This document shows positions 43,826 to 53,552 of a DNA stretch of 64,000 nt, piece after piece (the first letter of the stretch is position 1; each line of letters begins with the position of its first letter). The position numbers and the translations under genes are program-made. The notes beneath the pieces were generated by a model that was not told where the DNA came from, ran no database searches, and worked only from the letters and a program-made list of their open reading frames with translations. The stretch is from Pseudomonas proteolytica (lineage in GTDB: Bacteria; Pseudomonadota; Gammaproteobacteria; Pseudomonadales; Pseudomonadaceae). The DNA lies in contig NZ_VFEV01000012.1 in the NCBI RefSeq assembly GCF_007858275.1, positions 62,001 to 126,000 of the forward strand, written 5' to 3'.

Positions 43826-46467
43826 CAGCGTTTCACCAATCCAGTCAAGCCGCCCGCGATCAGGGCGGCGGTATCGGCCAGTGCCACCAGCGGATCAAGT
43901 CCTGCGGGCACGGCCATGTAACGAGGTTCCCAGTCAGGCTGGAACTTGTCTTTGAAGCGGCGCAAACCTTGGAAGTTATACAGTTGCTCGCCACGGCGGA
44001 ACACCATCGAGCCCAGGCGCTGGGTCAGCGGTGCGCCACGGCGCGGCTGCAGGCCCGACAACGGCACCATGCCGAGGCTGAAGCGTGCATAGTTGTGGCT
44101 CTTATAGTGCAGGATCAAGCCGATCATCATGAACTCCATGGTCAGCTTTGGCGCCTCGGGATGCGCGCGCATCAGGTCGAGGCTGGCCAGGTCATGGCTG
44201 TAGGTCTCCAGCAGGTTGGCGAAGGCCACCGGCTGGCCTTCGAAGCGAATCACCGCAATGCGAAAGTGCTTGAGGTATTCGTCGCTGAAACGGCCCAGGG
44301 AGAAGCCTTTTTCGCGCACGTTCTTACCGGTCAACCAGGCATCGGAGATGACTTTCAGTGCGTCCATCGGCGCCTGGCCCGCCTCGAAGATTTCCAGGGA
44401 CAGGCCGTCCCGGGTCCCGCGGTTCCAGGTGTAGCGCAAATCCTTCATCTCCTTGCCCTTGGCTTCCAGGTCAAAGCGCTTGAGGTCGACCCGGGCCTCT
44501 TCGCCCAGCTTGATCGCAGTCAGGCCAATGTCCATATAGAAGGGCAGGTTCTCCGCGCGCACCTGGTAGAACACCGGGCGGGCGTGGTGAATGTCGCAGA
44601 GGTCGCGGAACTGCCAGATCATCTCGGCCCGGGGCTGGGTCGGGCCGATCGGGTCGTACAGCGCCACCAGGCTGCGGCCGCGCCGGGCGTACATCAGGAA
44701 CGCTTCGTCGTTGGGGTGAAATAGCAGGGCCTTGTCGCCGGTCAGTGCCAGGCCGCCGTCGGGTTGCGACGAGGCCATCAGGATCTTGGTGGCGCGCTCC
44801 AGTTCATCGGCGGTTGGCAGGTGGATCACAGGGCGGGCGGTGCGCAACAGCCAGGTCAGGGACACAATCACCAGCAAGATGGCGGCGCCCAGCAGCGAGC
44901 GCAGGCCGCGCGGGGCGTTGGCGTCGAGGGTGAACTGCCACCACAGTTGATGGCTATAAGGCACATCCTGGTAAGCAAACAGCAGCAGCCAGATCGAAGC
45001 GCCCAGCACGCAGACGCTGGCCACCAGGTACAGCGGCGAAAAGGGCAGCTCGGTCAGGCGACTGGCACGGTAGAACGAGCGCCGGAAGATCGCCAGCAGC
45101 ACTGCGGTGGTGGTCATCAGGCTGGCTTCTTCCCAGTCGAAGCCTTTGAGCAGCGAGAGCAGGGCGCCCACCAGCAACAGCACCATGGTCAGCATCCAGG
45201 CTGCCGACAGGCGTCGACGCAGGCCTTGGGCCAGCAGCAGGCACAGCACGCCGATCAGGCTGGCACCAAAGTGCGAGGCGTCAATCAGGCGGTGGGGAAT
45301 CAGGAAGCCGATGTTTTCCAGGCGTGAGTCGATTTCCGGGGTGGCGCCGGAGAACAGCAGCACCACCCCGGACAAAAAAACCAGCACGGCCAGTACCGGG
45401 GCCGCGAGGCCTGAGGCGACCCGCAGGCTCTGCTGGGTCTGGAACAGCCGTTGGGCCTCGTTGATCAGCAGGAAGATGCACGCGATCAGTAACGGCAGCA
45501 CAACGTAGATCATGCGATACAACAGCAGGGCGGCGGCCAGCGGCGCGGCGCCGAGCTTGTCGGCAAACGCGGCCAGCAAAATCGCTTCGAACACGCCGAC
45601 GCCGCCCGGTACATGGCTGAGGACACCCGCCGCCAGCGCCAGCAGGTACACCAGCAGGAACGGGCCGAACGGCGGGGCTTCTGGCAGCAACAGATAGAGA
45701 ACGGTCGCGGCGGCAGCGACATCCAGGGCAGTGATGATCAATTGCAGGAAGGTCAGGCGGCGCCCAGGCAGGCGCAAGGTGCGGCGGCCGGCCTTGACCA
45801 GCAGGTTATCGGGGTAGGGTTGTTCTGGCAGACGGCGGCGATAGATCCCGATACACAGCACGGCAGAGAGCAGCAGTACCGCGCCTGCGATTGCGCCGAG
45901 CAGTGCTGCAGGCAAATGCAAGGCACTGGACGCGGCGGGCAGGTTGCTCAAGGTCGCCAGTGCGGCGAGCGGCGGCAGGGCGCAGCCCAGGGCCAGGCTG
46001 GCAAATACGGTCATATGGGCCACTTCCGAAGCCCCAATGCCATGCCGTGCATATAAACGGTAGCGCACTGAGCCGCCAGACAGCATCGACAGGCCAATCG
46101 CATTGCCGATGGCGAAAGCAGTAAAGCCGCCGTAGGCCAGGGTCCTGGCGGGAAGTTTTACTCCGGCATAGCGCGCCCCGGAAAATTCGTAGCCCAATAG
46201 AATGATGAACCCGGCGATCGCAGCGGCGAAGGCGCCCAACAGGGACGGCTTCGGTACTTCCAGGATCGAATCGTGGAGGGCGTACAGATCCAGCTCTAGC
46301 AGCAAGTGGCGGCAGGCGATCAAAGCGATTGCAAATAGCAGCAACGTGACCGCCAACCCAATGGGTTGTCGATACTTGCTCAACAGATCCAGCCAGCGCA
46401 GGCGGGTGGGCGCGATCGGTTGTGTAGCTGTGATGTTGTCTTGTGGTTCAGACGAATTGGCGCGCAT
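43825..46467 (-). CDS. mprF: Alanyl/lysyl-phosphatidylglycerol synthase and flippase MprF
   Basis: 880 residues. The N-terminal ~14 helices form the flippase; the C-terminal half (about 540-880) is the aminoacyl-transferase domain (DUF2156, e.g. PDGGLALTGDKALLFHPNDEAFLMYARRGRSLVALYDPIG). It adds an amino acid from aminoacyl-tRNA to phosphatidylglycerol, lowering membrane negative charge and adding resistance to cationic peptides. Pseudomonas enzymes make alanyl-PG. Start ATG 46467 has AGAGGTG upstream. Forms an operon with the hydrolase. Confidence 0.93.
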   Translation of the reverse strand: MRANSSEPQDNITATQPIAPTRLRWLDLLSKYRQPIGLAVTLLLFAIALIACRHLLLELDLYALHDSILEVPKPSLLGAFAAAIAGFIILLGYEFSGARYAGVKLPARTLAYGGFTAFAIGNAIGLSMLSGGSVRYRLYARHGIGASEVAHMTVFASLALGCALPPLAALATLSNLPAASSALHLPAALLGAIAGAVLLLSAVLCIGIYRRRLPEQPYPDNLLVKAGRRTLRLPGRRLTFLQLIITALDVAAAATVLYLLLPEAPPFGPFLLVYLLALAAGVLSHVPGGVGVFEAILLAAFADKLGAAPLAAALLLYRMIYVVLPLLIACIFLLINEAQRLFQTQQSLRVASGLAAPVLAVLVFLSGVVLLFSGATPEIDSRLENIGFLIPHRLIDASHFGASLIGVLCLLLAQGLRRRLSAAWMLTMVLLLVGALLSLLKGFDWEEASLMTTTAVLLAIFRRSFYRASRLTELPFSPLYLVASVCVLGASIWLLLFAYQDVPYSHQLWWQFTLDANAPRGLRSLLGAAILLVIVSLTWLLRTARPVIHLPTADELERATKILMASSQPDGGLALTGDKALLFHPNDEAFLMYARRGRSLVALYDPIGPTQPRAEMIWQFRDLCDIHHARPVFYQVRAENLPFYMDIGLTAIKLGEEARVDLKRFDLEAKGKEMKDLRYTWNRGTRDGLSLEIFEAGQAPMDALKVISDAWLTGKNVREKGFSLGRFSDEYLKHFRIAVIRFEGQPVAFANLLETYSHDLASLDLMRAHPEAPKLTMEFMMIGLILHYKSHNYARFSLGMVPLSGLQPRRGAPLTQRLGSMVFRRGEQLYNFQGLRRFKDKFQPDWEPRYMAVPAGLDPLVALADTAALIAGGLTGLVKR

Positions 46468-46708
46468 CAATCACCTCTTGGATTGTGCGCGACAGGATGG
46501 GGGTATCCAGCCAAGTTACCAATCCCTATGGACAAAATAATTACAAATAGTAACGCGGATCACCGGGGCCGGCGACAGCGTCCATTAGTCGCGCAAGGAT
46601 GTGCTCGAGACTTGAGCATAGCCTGCAAATGGAAGGACTCCGAAACCCGCGCGCGGTTTCATGAAAGATGCCATGCCATTGTTTCAAAAGAACTTTTTCT
46701 ACGGATAC

Positions 46709-46740
46709 AAAAAAGGCCACTCTTTCGAGTAGCCTTTTTT
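46709..46740 (-). terminator. Terminator of tRNA-fMet copy 1
   Basis: AAAAAAGGCCACTC-TTTC-GAGTAGCCTTTTTT, one mismatch in the stem. Confidence 0.85.
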
Positions 46741-46746
46741 GATGTT

Positions 46747-46823
<77 letters not shown>

Positions 46824-46835
46824 TCTGTGGGCGGC

Positions 46836-46863
46836 ATTCTACAGCGCAGCGACGAGGTGTCAA
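46836..46863 (-). promoter_or_regulatory. Promoter of tRNA-fMet copy 1
   Basis: On the minus strand, TTGACA and TAGAAT with a 16-bp spacer. Confidence 0.8.
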
Positions 46864-46930
46864 CCGTTAATGACATAAAGGGCAAAATAACTGCCAATCA
46901 GCCTAAGTGCTCGATTGAAAACGAGTTTTC

Positions 46931-47032
46931 ACTGTAGGGGGAGCTTGCTCGCGAAAAGCTCGAGGGCGGCGGGTTGATGCTGGATGTGCGCGTTATCGTT
47001 GACGACCTTCGCGAGCAAGCTCGCTCCTACAG
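46931..47032. repeat. REPIN between the two tRNA genes
   Basis: Arms near 46931-46955 and 47008-47032. The left arm has lost four bases relative to the family (GGGGGAGCTTGCTCGCGAA). The loop CGTTATCGTTGACGACCTTCGC links it to the 59057 REPIN. Confidence 0.85.
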
Positions 47033-47054
47033 GGGGGAGGAAATAGACGCGCAC

Positions 47055-47086
47055 AAAAAAGGCCACTCTTTCGAGTAGCCTTTTTT
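47055..47086 (-). terminator. Terminator of tRNA-fMet copy 2
   Basis: Same sequence as the terminator of copy 1. Confidence 0.85.
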
Positions 47087-47092
47087 GATGTT

Positions 47093-47169
<77 letters not shown>

Positions 47170-47182
47170 TCTGTGTGTCGGC

Positions 47183-47210
47183 ATTCTACAGAGGAATGGC
47201 GGTGTGTCAA
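47183..47210 (-). promoter_or_regulatory. Promoter of tRNA-fMet copy 2
   Basis: TTGACA and TAGAAT on the minus strand with 16-bp spacing, as in copy 1. Confidence 0.8.
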
Positions 47211-47386
47211 CCGCTGATTTAAAGAAAAGCGCTTGTGCTTCAATCGCTTAGCTCTCCAAGAGGGCTGCTGGAAGGGTTTGGGGCCAGTCTGGCCGTGGCT
47301 TCCAGCTCTATTGAGGGGAGCCTTTCGATTGAGAAAATGAATTCATCAAGGTTTTTTCCGACTGCTTTGTCAGATGATTCAAAGTA

Positions 47387-47402
47387 CTGGTGCTATATAC
47401 AG
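47387..47402 (+). promoter_or_regulatory. dinB: LexA box of dinB
   Basis: CTGGTGCTATATACAG has one mismatch to CTGT-N8-ACAG, 59 nt before the dinB start codon. Indicates SOS control. Confidence 0.82.
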
Positions 47403-47460
47403 GTGTGAATGCGATACTGGCGATCCGTCTACTTTATGTCCCGATCACGCCTCCCTTTAT

Positions 47461-48519
47461 ATGACGCAGCGCAAAATCATCCATGTCGACTGTGATTGTT
47501 TCTACGCTGCCATCGAAATGCGGGATAACCCGAGCCTGGCGCAAAAGCCGCTGGCGGTAGGGGGCTCGGCTGATCGGCGCGGGGTGATCGCTACCTGCAA
47601 CTACGAGGCCCGGGCCTACGGCGTGCGTTCGGCGATGTCGTCGCGCCATGCGTTGAAGCTCTGCCCTGACCTGACCATCGTCAAGCCGCGCATGGATGCC
47701 TATAAAGAAGCGTCCAAGGAAATCCACACGATTTTCCGTGACTACACCGACATGATCGAGCCGTTGTCCCTGGACGAGGCTTACCTGGATGTTTCCGATT
47801 GCGCGCACTTTGGCGGCAGCGCCACGCGCATTGCCCAGGATATCCGTCGGCGCGTTTCCAATCAGTTGCACATCACGGTTTCTGCGGGAGTTGCCCCCAA
47901 CAAGTTTCTGGCCAAGATCGCCAGCGACTGGAAAAAGCCCAATGGGCTGTTTGTGATCACCCCGAACCAGGTGGAAGACTTCGTATCGCAGCTGCCGGTG
48001 AGCAAGTTGCATGGCGTCGGCAAGGTCACCGCCGACAAGCTGGCACGCCTGGGGATCGAGGATTGCCTGCAATTGCGCGAGTGGAACAAGCTGGCGCTGG
48101 TGCGCGAATTCGGCAGCTTTGGTGAGCGGTTATGGAGTTTGGCGCGTGGGATTGATGATCGCGCGGTGCATAACGACAGTCGCCGTCAATCGATCAGCGT
48201 GGAGAACACCTACGATGTCGACCTGCCGGACCTGCCCAGTTGCCTGGAAAAGCTACCGGAACTGATGGAAACCCTGGCCGGGCGCATGCAGCGTATCGAC
48301 AGCAGTTATCGGCCGGGCAAACCCTTTGTCAAAGTGAAGTTCCATGACTTTACCCAGACCACTCTGGAGCAGGCGGGTGCGGGGCGGGATCTGGAGAGCT
48401 ATCGGCAGTTGCTGACCCAGGCGTTCAATCGCGGCGCAAAACCGGTGCGTTTGCTGGGGATTGGTGTGCGGCTGCTCGATTTGAGCGTAGGAAATGAACA
48501 GCTAGAGCTGTCCCTGTAG
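47461..48519 (+). CDS. dinB: DNA polymerase IV
   Basis: 352 residues. Y-family translesion polymerase. Catalytic carboxylates are in HVDCDCFYAA (residues 8-17) and SLDEAYLDVS (about 101-110); little-finger domain follows (about 240-340). A clamp-binding end QLELSL is at the C-terminus. Start ATG 47461 gives the usual MTQRKIIHVD start; an upstream in-frame ATA/ATG region overlaps the LexA box. Its stop codon lies inside the palindrome that follows. Confidence 0.95.
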   Translation: MTQRKIIHVDCDCFYAAIEMRDNPSLAQKPLAVGGSADRRGVIATCNYEARAYGVRSAMSSRHALKLCPDLTIVKPRMDAYKEASKEIHTIFRDYTDMIEPLSLDEAYLDVSDCAHFGGSATRIAQDIRRRVSNQLHITVSAGVAPNKFLAKIASDWKKPNGLFVITPNQVEDFVSQLPVSKLHGVGKVTADKLARLGIEDCLQLREWNKLALVREFGSFGERLWSLARGIDDRAVHNDSRRQSISVENTYDVDLPDLPSCLEKLPELMETLAGRMQRIDSSYRPGKPFVKVKFHDFTQTTLEQAGAGRDLESYRQLLTQAFNRGAKPVRLLGIGVRLLDLSVGNEQLELSL

Positions 48520-48543
48520 GAGCCGGCAAGCCGGCTCCTACAG
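48514..48543. repeat. Palindromic REP overlapping the dinB stop
   Basis: CTGTAGGAGCCGG / CCGGCTCCTACAG with a 4-nt spacer (CAAG), 13 bp stem. It includes TAG 48517-48519, the dinB stop codon. Without a T run it is a weak terminator at best. Confidence 0.85.
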
Positions 48544-48547
48544 AGGG

Positions 48548-49501
48548 TCAGCGGGTGCCGGGGTCGGCCACCAGTCGGCCGCCGTCCTTGGTCAGGGCCT
48601 TGAGAAATTCCTGCTGCAATTCAGGATCATTGCGTGTCAGTTCAATCAGGCTCTGTTCCAGTTCGCTGGCTTCTTCTTCCAGGCCCAGTTCCGACAAGCG
48701 CTTGACTCGATGGACCCATTGGTTCACTTCGTCATCCTCCAGGTCGTCGTAGATCAAGGCGTGTGCTTCCAGCAGCTTGCCACGCAGGGTGGTGCTGATG
48801 GCCAGGGATGAGTCCGAATGCACATCGTCCTGAGCATCTTCAATGCTGATCCGCAAGGTGCGGACCTTGCTCAGGTCCTGCTCGGCAAACGGGCTGTCCA
48901 ACAGGTTCAGGCGCAGGACGCCGTTGCGGTCGGTGGTCATCTCGTGGGTCTGCTTGCCGGCCTTTACCTGCACCGGTCGCTCGCTCCACGGCAGGCTGGT
49001 GTATTCCAGGCGTCGGTCACGCTGGACTTCATCGATACCTGCCAGGTTCTGTTGCGCCCTGCCATGGGACTGCACGTTCATGAACGGGTTGAGCCCGGCC
49101 ACGCCGTAGCTGATCCAGTCATGGGTCATGCTGTCTGGCAGGTTGCCCAGGGCAAAGATGTTCGCCACATTGGCCCCGGCGCCCGCCACCACTGCCACGG
49201 CACCCAGCGGGATCTCGTAGAGTTCGCGCCAGGGCTGGTAGGGCGTGTAGCGATCATAGTGACGCGTGACTTCAAATTCAGTGACTTCGAAAGTCCGCTG
49301 CTCATGAATGCGCACGCGGCGTTGCGGCAACTCGAGTACTTTGGGTTCGCCCACATCAATCTGCAGGCTGTGGTCGAGCAATTTGCGCTCGATCCGTTCC
49401 TCGTGCTCGCTACGCTGCGACATCTGATTGGCACAGCCGCTGACCAGCAGGGCGCCGCACAAGGCGGCGCCCCCCAGGGCTTTGGTGTTTCGCTTGAACA
49501 T
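48548..49501 (-). CDS. Hypothetical lipoprotein
   Basis: 317 residues. Signal peptide with lipobox LLVSGC (Cys at about residue 23), then ANQMSQRSEHEERIERKLLDHSLQIDVGEP. A hydrophobic Ala/Gly/Val-rich segment (PLGAVAVVAGAGANVANIFALG) could be a membrane or buried helix. A beta-rich middle and acidic C-terminal helices (LIYDDLEDDEVNQWVHRVKRLSELGLEEEASELEQSL) follow. Function is not recognised. It lies next to proS on the same strand, a position used by an uncharacterised gene in P. aeruginosa too. Confidence 0.78.
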   Translation of the reverse strand: MFKRNTKALGGAALCGALLVSGCANQMSQRSEHEERIERKLLDHSLQIDVGEPKVLELPQRRVRIHEQRTFEVTEFEVTRHYDRYTPYQPWRELYEIPLGAVAVVAGAGANVANIFALGNLPDSMTHDWISYGVAGLNPFMNVQSHGRAQQNLAGIDEVQRDRRLEYTSLPWSERPVQVKAGKQTHEMTTDRNGVLRLNLLDSPFAEQDLSKVRTLRISIEDAQDDVHSDSSLAISTTLRGKLLEAHALIYDDLEDDEVNQWVHRVKRLSELGLEEEASELEQSLIELTRNDPELQQEFLKALTKDGGRLVADPGTR

Positions 49502-49521
49502 GACTTCTCTTGATCTGGTTT

Positions 49522-51237
49522 TCAGCGACGAATACGCGCCTGAAGGAAGGGCAGCACGTCAGCCACCGGCAACGGTTGGGCTTGGGCTTCGGTCCGGCTC
49601 TTGTATTCCAGATTGCCATCGGCCAGGCCGCGGTCACTGACCACGATCCGGTGAGGGATGCCAATCAGTTCCATGTCGGCAAACTTGATGCCCGGGCTGG
49701 TCTTCTTGTCGCGATCGTCCAGCAGTACTTCGAAGCCAGCGGCCGTCAGTTCGGCATACAGCTTGTCGGTGGCTTCGCGAACTTGCTCGGTTTCGTAGCG
49801 CAGGGGTACCAGGGCGATCTGGAACGGCGCCAAAGTGTCGCTCCAGATAATGCCTTTGTCGTCGTGGTTCTGCTCGATGGCAGCCGCCACCACGCGGGAA
49901 ACACCAATGCCGTAGCAACCCATTTCCAGGGTTACCGGCTTGCCGTTTTCGCCCAGTACTTCGCACTTCATCGCCTTGCTGTACTTGTTGCCCAGCTGGA
50001 AGATGTGCCCCACTTCGATACCGCGCTTGATTTCCAGGGTGCCCTTGCCATCCGGGCTTGGATCACCGGCAACCACGTTGCGCAGGTCGGCCACGGTAGG
50101 CACCGGCAGGTCACGTTCCCAGTTGACGCCAAAGTAGTGCTTGTCGTCGATATTGGCACCGATGCCGAAGTCGCTCATCAGCTCGACCGAACGGTCGATG
50201 ATGATCGGCAGTGGCAGGTTCAGCGGGCCCAGGGAGCCAGCGCCGGCGCCAATGGCGTCACGCAGTTCGGCGTCCGAGGCCATGACCAGCGGGCTGGCCA
50301 CGCCAGGTTGCTGGGCCGCCTTGATTTCGTTGAGCTCGTGGTCGCCACGGATAACCAGGGCGATCAGCTTGCCTTCTTCTTCGGCATGCACGATCAGGGT
50401 CTTGATGGTCTTTTCAATCGGCAGATTGAATTTCTCGACCAGGGCCGCGATGGTCTTGGTGTCTGGGGTATCGACCAGGCGCAGCTCTTCAGCCGGCGCC
50501 GGACGGGACGTTTCCCGTGGCACGGCTTCGGCTTTCTCGATGTTGGCTGCGTAGTCGGAGCCGTCGCTGAAGACGATGTCGTCTTCGCCAGATTCTGCCA
50601 GTACGTGGAACTCGTGGGAGCCCGCGCCGCCGATCGAACCGTTATCCGCCTCCACTGGGCGGAACTTCAGGCCCAGGCGGGTGAACACGTTGCAATAGGC
50701 CTGGTGCATGCGGTCATAGGTGACTTGCAGCGAAGGCTGGTCGGCGTGGAACGAATAGGCGTCCTTCATAATGAATTCGCGGCCACGCATCAAGCCGAAG
50801 CGTGGGCGGATTTCGTCACGGAACTTGGTCTGGATCTGATACAGGTTGAGGGGCAGCTGTTTATAGCTGCTCAACTCGTTGCGCATCAGGTCGGTGATCA
50901 CTTCTTCATGGGTCGGGCCTGCGCAGAAGTCGCGGCCATGACGATCCTTGAAGCGCAGCAATTCCGGACCGTACTCTTCCCAGCGCCCGGATTCCTGCCA
51001 CAGTTCAGCCGGCTGAGTGCTCGGCATCAATACTTCCAGAGAGCCGGCGGCGTTCATTTCTTCGCGAACGATCGCTTCGACCTTGCGCATCACCTTCAAG
51101 CCCATGGGCAGCCAGGTGTACAGGCCGGAGGCCAGTTTGCGGATCATGCCGGCGCGCAGCATCAGCTGGTGGCTGATCACGACCGCGTCGGAAGGCGTTT
51201 CTTTCTGTGTGGCGAGCAAATATTGACTGGTGCGCAT
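49522..51237 (-). CDS. proS: Proline--tRNA ligase
   Basis: 571 residues, the bacterial type with an inserted editing domain (about 224-410). Class II features: [15 protein letters not shown], motif 2 [26 protein letters not shown], motif 3 [15 protein letters not shown]. Start ATG 51237 ([13 protein letters not shown]); an upstream in-frame extension is not supported. Confidence 0.97.
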   Translation of the reverse strand: MRTSQYLLATQKETPSDAVVISHQLMLRAGMIRKLASGLYTWLPMGLKVMRKVEAIVREEMNAAGSLEVLMPSTQPAELWQESGRWEEYGPELLRFKDRHGRDFCAGPTHEEVITDLMRNELSSYKQLPLNLYQIQTKFRDEIRPRFGLMRGREFIMKDAYSFHADQPSLQVTYDRMHQAYCNVFTRLGLKFRPVEADNGSIGGAGSHEFHVLAESGEDDIVFSDGSDYAANIEKAEAVPRETSRPAPAEELRLVDTPDTKTIAALVEKFNLPIEKTIKTLIVHAEEEGKLIALVIRGDHELNEIKAAQQPGVASPLVMASDAELRDAIGAGAGSLGPLNLPLPIIIDRSVELMSDFGIGANIDDKHYFGVNWERDLPVPTVADLRNVVAGDPSPDGKGTLEIKRGIEVGHIFQLGNKYSKAMKCEVLGENGKPVTLEMGCYGIGVSRVVAAAIEQNHDDKGIIWSDTLAPFQIALVPLRYETEQVREATDKLYAELTAAGFEVLLDDRDKKTSPGIKFADMELIGIPHRIVVSDRGLADGNLEYKSRTEAQAQPLPVADVLPFLQARIRR

Positions 51238-51350
51238 GGTAGGCCGTTGTCGGTTGCTTGGACTTGAAGTGACCTGGGATTGTACGGGCGGTCGCCGCCA
51301 GAGTACAGGCATCAGGTGGTGACGGGATTTCTGTGGGGCGCCGGCGTCAA

Positions 51351-51437
51351 TGTGGGAGCGGGCTTGCCCGCGATGCAGGCGCCTCGGTGTGTCAGGCAAA
51401 CCGCAGTGATGCTATCGCGGGCAAGCCCGCTCCCACA
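51351..51437. repeat. REPIN between proS and ampG
   Basis: Perfect 24-nt arms 51351-51374 and 51414-51437, core GGGAGCGGGCTTGCCCGCGAT. Confidence 0.92.
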
Positions 51438-51457
51438 CAAGCCCGGCCCTGCAGGTG

Positions 51458-52990
51458 TCAGCCTTCTTCGGGGGGATTCAAGCGGATCCGCCGGCTTTCC
51501 TGGTACCAGTGCAAGGCAATCAGCAGCAGCGTTGGCACGCCGAGCAGTGCGGTGATCAGGAAGAAGTTGTGATAGCCGAACTTTTCCACCATGACCCCCG
51601 AGTAGCCGCCGATCAGCCGTGGCAACAGCAACATGATCGAGCTGAGCAGGGCGTACTGGGTGGCGGAGAACTTCAGGTTGGTCAGGCTCGACAGATAGGC
51701 GACGAATGCCGAGGTCGCCAGGCCTGAGCTGAAGTTGTCCAGGGAGATGGTGAAGATCAGCATCTGCAGGTCGGCGCCCATGTCGGCGAGCATCAGGAAC
51801 AGCAGGTTGGTGCCGGCCGAGGTGATGCCGCCGATAAACAGGATCGGCAGGATGCCGAACCGCACGATCAGCAGGCCGCCCATACCGGCGCCGACCAGGG
51901 TCATGATCAGGCCGAAGATCTTGCTGACGCTGGCGATCTGGTCCTTGGTGAACCCCTGGTCGATATAGAACACGTTGGCCATCACGCCCATCACCGTGTC
52001 CGACATCCGGTAGGTGGCGATCAGCCCCAACAGCAGCAGGGCCTGCCAGCGGTAGCGCAGGATAAAGTCGTTGACCGGCGTCAGCACAGGCGCCAGACCC
52101 CGGCGGCCCATGGCCGAGAGGCACAGGGCGGTGAGGGTGATATAGAGGATGGCGCGCAGGAAGGCGCGGTCTTCCAGCAACAGGTCGAGCAGGCTCACGC
52201 CTTCGAACAGCACGCTGGCGAAGTCGGTGTTGTACAACTGGGTGAACATCGCCGGTACCGACACCAACAAGATGATCAGTACAAATACCGACATCAGTTG
52301 GTGGGCAAACGTATAGCGCCCGGCCTGCAACTGGGTGCGCAGGGGCACATCGGGTTCACGCATGAAAAAGCTGGTGAGCAGGGCCGGGATCATCAGCACG
52401 CCGAACAGCACGTAGGTGCCGGTCCACGCCGAATGCTTGTAGTTGAACCCCGTGGAGCCAAAGCCTTCGGCGAAGAACAGCGCGCCCGCCGTGGCCAGCA
52501 GAGCGGCGATGCGATAGCCGGACATATAGCTGGCGGCCAGGGCGGCCTGGCGGCTGTCGTCGGCGATTTCCAGGCGATAGGCGTCCACCGCGATGTCTTG
52601 GGTTGCGGAGGCAAATGCGACGATAACGGCAATGGCGATCAGCCAGGACAGGTGTTTCTGCGGGTCGCAGAAGCCCATGCCGATCAAGCCGAGAATCACC
52701 AGGGATTGGGACAGCACCAGCCAGGAACGACGACGTCCCAGCTTACCCAACAGCGGCAGGCGCCATTGGTCCAGCAGCGGTGACCAGACCCACTTGAACG
52801 CATACGCCAGGCCGATCAGGCTCGCATAGCCGATGGTCTCGCGTGCCACACCGGCTTCGCGCAACCAGACCGAGAGCGTCGAGAACACCAACATGTAAGG
52901 CAGGCCGGCGGCAAAGCCGAGCAGTAACAGCACTAATGTCGAGGGGCTGGCATAGGCAGCGAGCGCGGCGCGCCAGGTTTTACGGGGCAT
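51458..52990 (-). CDS. ampG: Muropeptide transporter AmpG
   Basis: 510 residues, a major-facilitator protein with about 12-14 helices. Imports anhydro-muropeptides for cell-wall recycling, and thus sets the inducer level of AmpC beta-lactamase. Family pattern: N-terminal LLLLGFAAGLPYMLVFSTLSVWLREAGV and SATQDIAVDAYRLE near residue 125. Neighbours (alkyltransferase-like, DUF481, groESL, colRS) match the surroundings of ampG in Pseudomonas. Confidence 0.92.
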   Translation of the reverse strand: MPRKTWRAALAAYASPSTLVLLLLGFAAGLPYMLVFSTLSVWLREAGVARETIGYASLIGLAYAFKWVWSPLLDQWRLPLLGKLGRRRSWLVLSQSLVILGLIGMGFCDPQKHLSWLIAIAVIVAFASATQDIAVDAYRLEIADDSRQAALAASYMSGYRIAALLATAGALFFAEGFGSTGFNYKHSAWTGTYVLFGVLMIPALLTSFFMREPDVPLRTQLQAGRYTFAHQLMSVFVLIILLVSVPAMFTQLYNTDFASVLFEGVSLLDLLLEDRAFLRAILYITLTALCLSAMGRRGLAPVLTPVNDFILRYRWQALLLLGLIATYRMSDTVMGVMANVFYIDQGFTKDQIASVSKIFGLIMTLVGAGMGGLLIVRFGILPILFIGGITSAGTNLLFLMLADMGADLQMLIFTISLDNFSSGLATSAFVAYLSSLTNLKFSATQYALLSSIMLLLPRLIGGYSGVMVEKFGYHNFFLITALLGVPTLLLIALHWYQESRRIRLNPPEEG

Positions 52991-53033
52991 GGGCTGGAGT
53001 CTGCCTCAGATTTACGGAAACAAAGCGCGCACT

Positions 53034-53387
53034 CTAACCGCTGTGCTCTACCGGGCGCCAGCCATGACGCTGAATATCAACGCGATTGTTCAGGATACTG
53101 ACACCTTCACTGCGTAAACGCGCACGTTGTTCATCGCCCGAGACGCTGCCCACCGGCAGACTTATCCGACCGCCGGCGGCGACCACCCGGTGCCAGGGCA
53201 ACTTCGAACCCTCGGGAAGTTGGCTCAACGTACGGCCCACGAAGCGTGCGGCCCGCCCCAGACCGGCCAGGTGCGCCAGTTCGCCGTAGCTGACCACGCA
53301 GCCTTCGGGCACTTGGGCCAAGGTCAGGTACAGCGCGGTTCGGCGCATTTCGGCCGGGTTTTGCGGGGTGTCGGCGGGCTCGTTCAC
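53034..53387 (-). CDS. Alkyltransferase-like protein (Atl)
   Basis: 117 residues, similar to the C-terminal domain of O6-methylguanine-DNA methyltransferase. The active-site PCHR is changed to PWHRVV, so it lacks the acceptor Cys. Such proteins bind alkylated guanine and pass it to nucleotide excision repair. Other features kept: VSYGELAHLAGLGRAARFVGRTLSQLPEGSKLPWHRVV. Start may instead be at the internal Met of MRRTALYLTL. Confidence 0.87.
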   Translation of the reverse strand: MNEPADTPQNPAEMRRTALYLTLAQVPEGCVVSYGELAHLAGLGRAARFVGRTLSQLPEGSKLPWHRVVAAGGRISLPVGSVSGDEQRARLRSEGVSILNNRVDIQRHGWRPVEHSG

Positions 53388-53552
53388 TGTTCTGGCGGCT
53401 CAGTTGAAAATAGTCGTGGATATGTAAGAAACGTCTGTAAAGATGCCGTTGAGAATTGAACTCAATACAAAACCTTGAGTCAGTCCTTGCTAAGACTTCA
53501 GCTACGCCGATAATGCCTCCTTTTTCGCCAAACTTGAGCCCCGTAACCGCTT

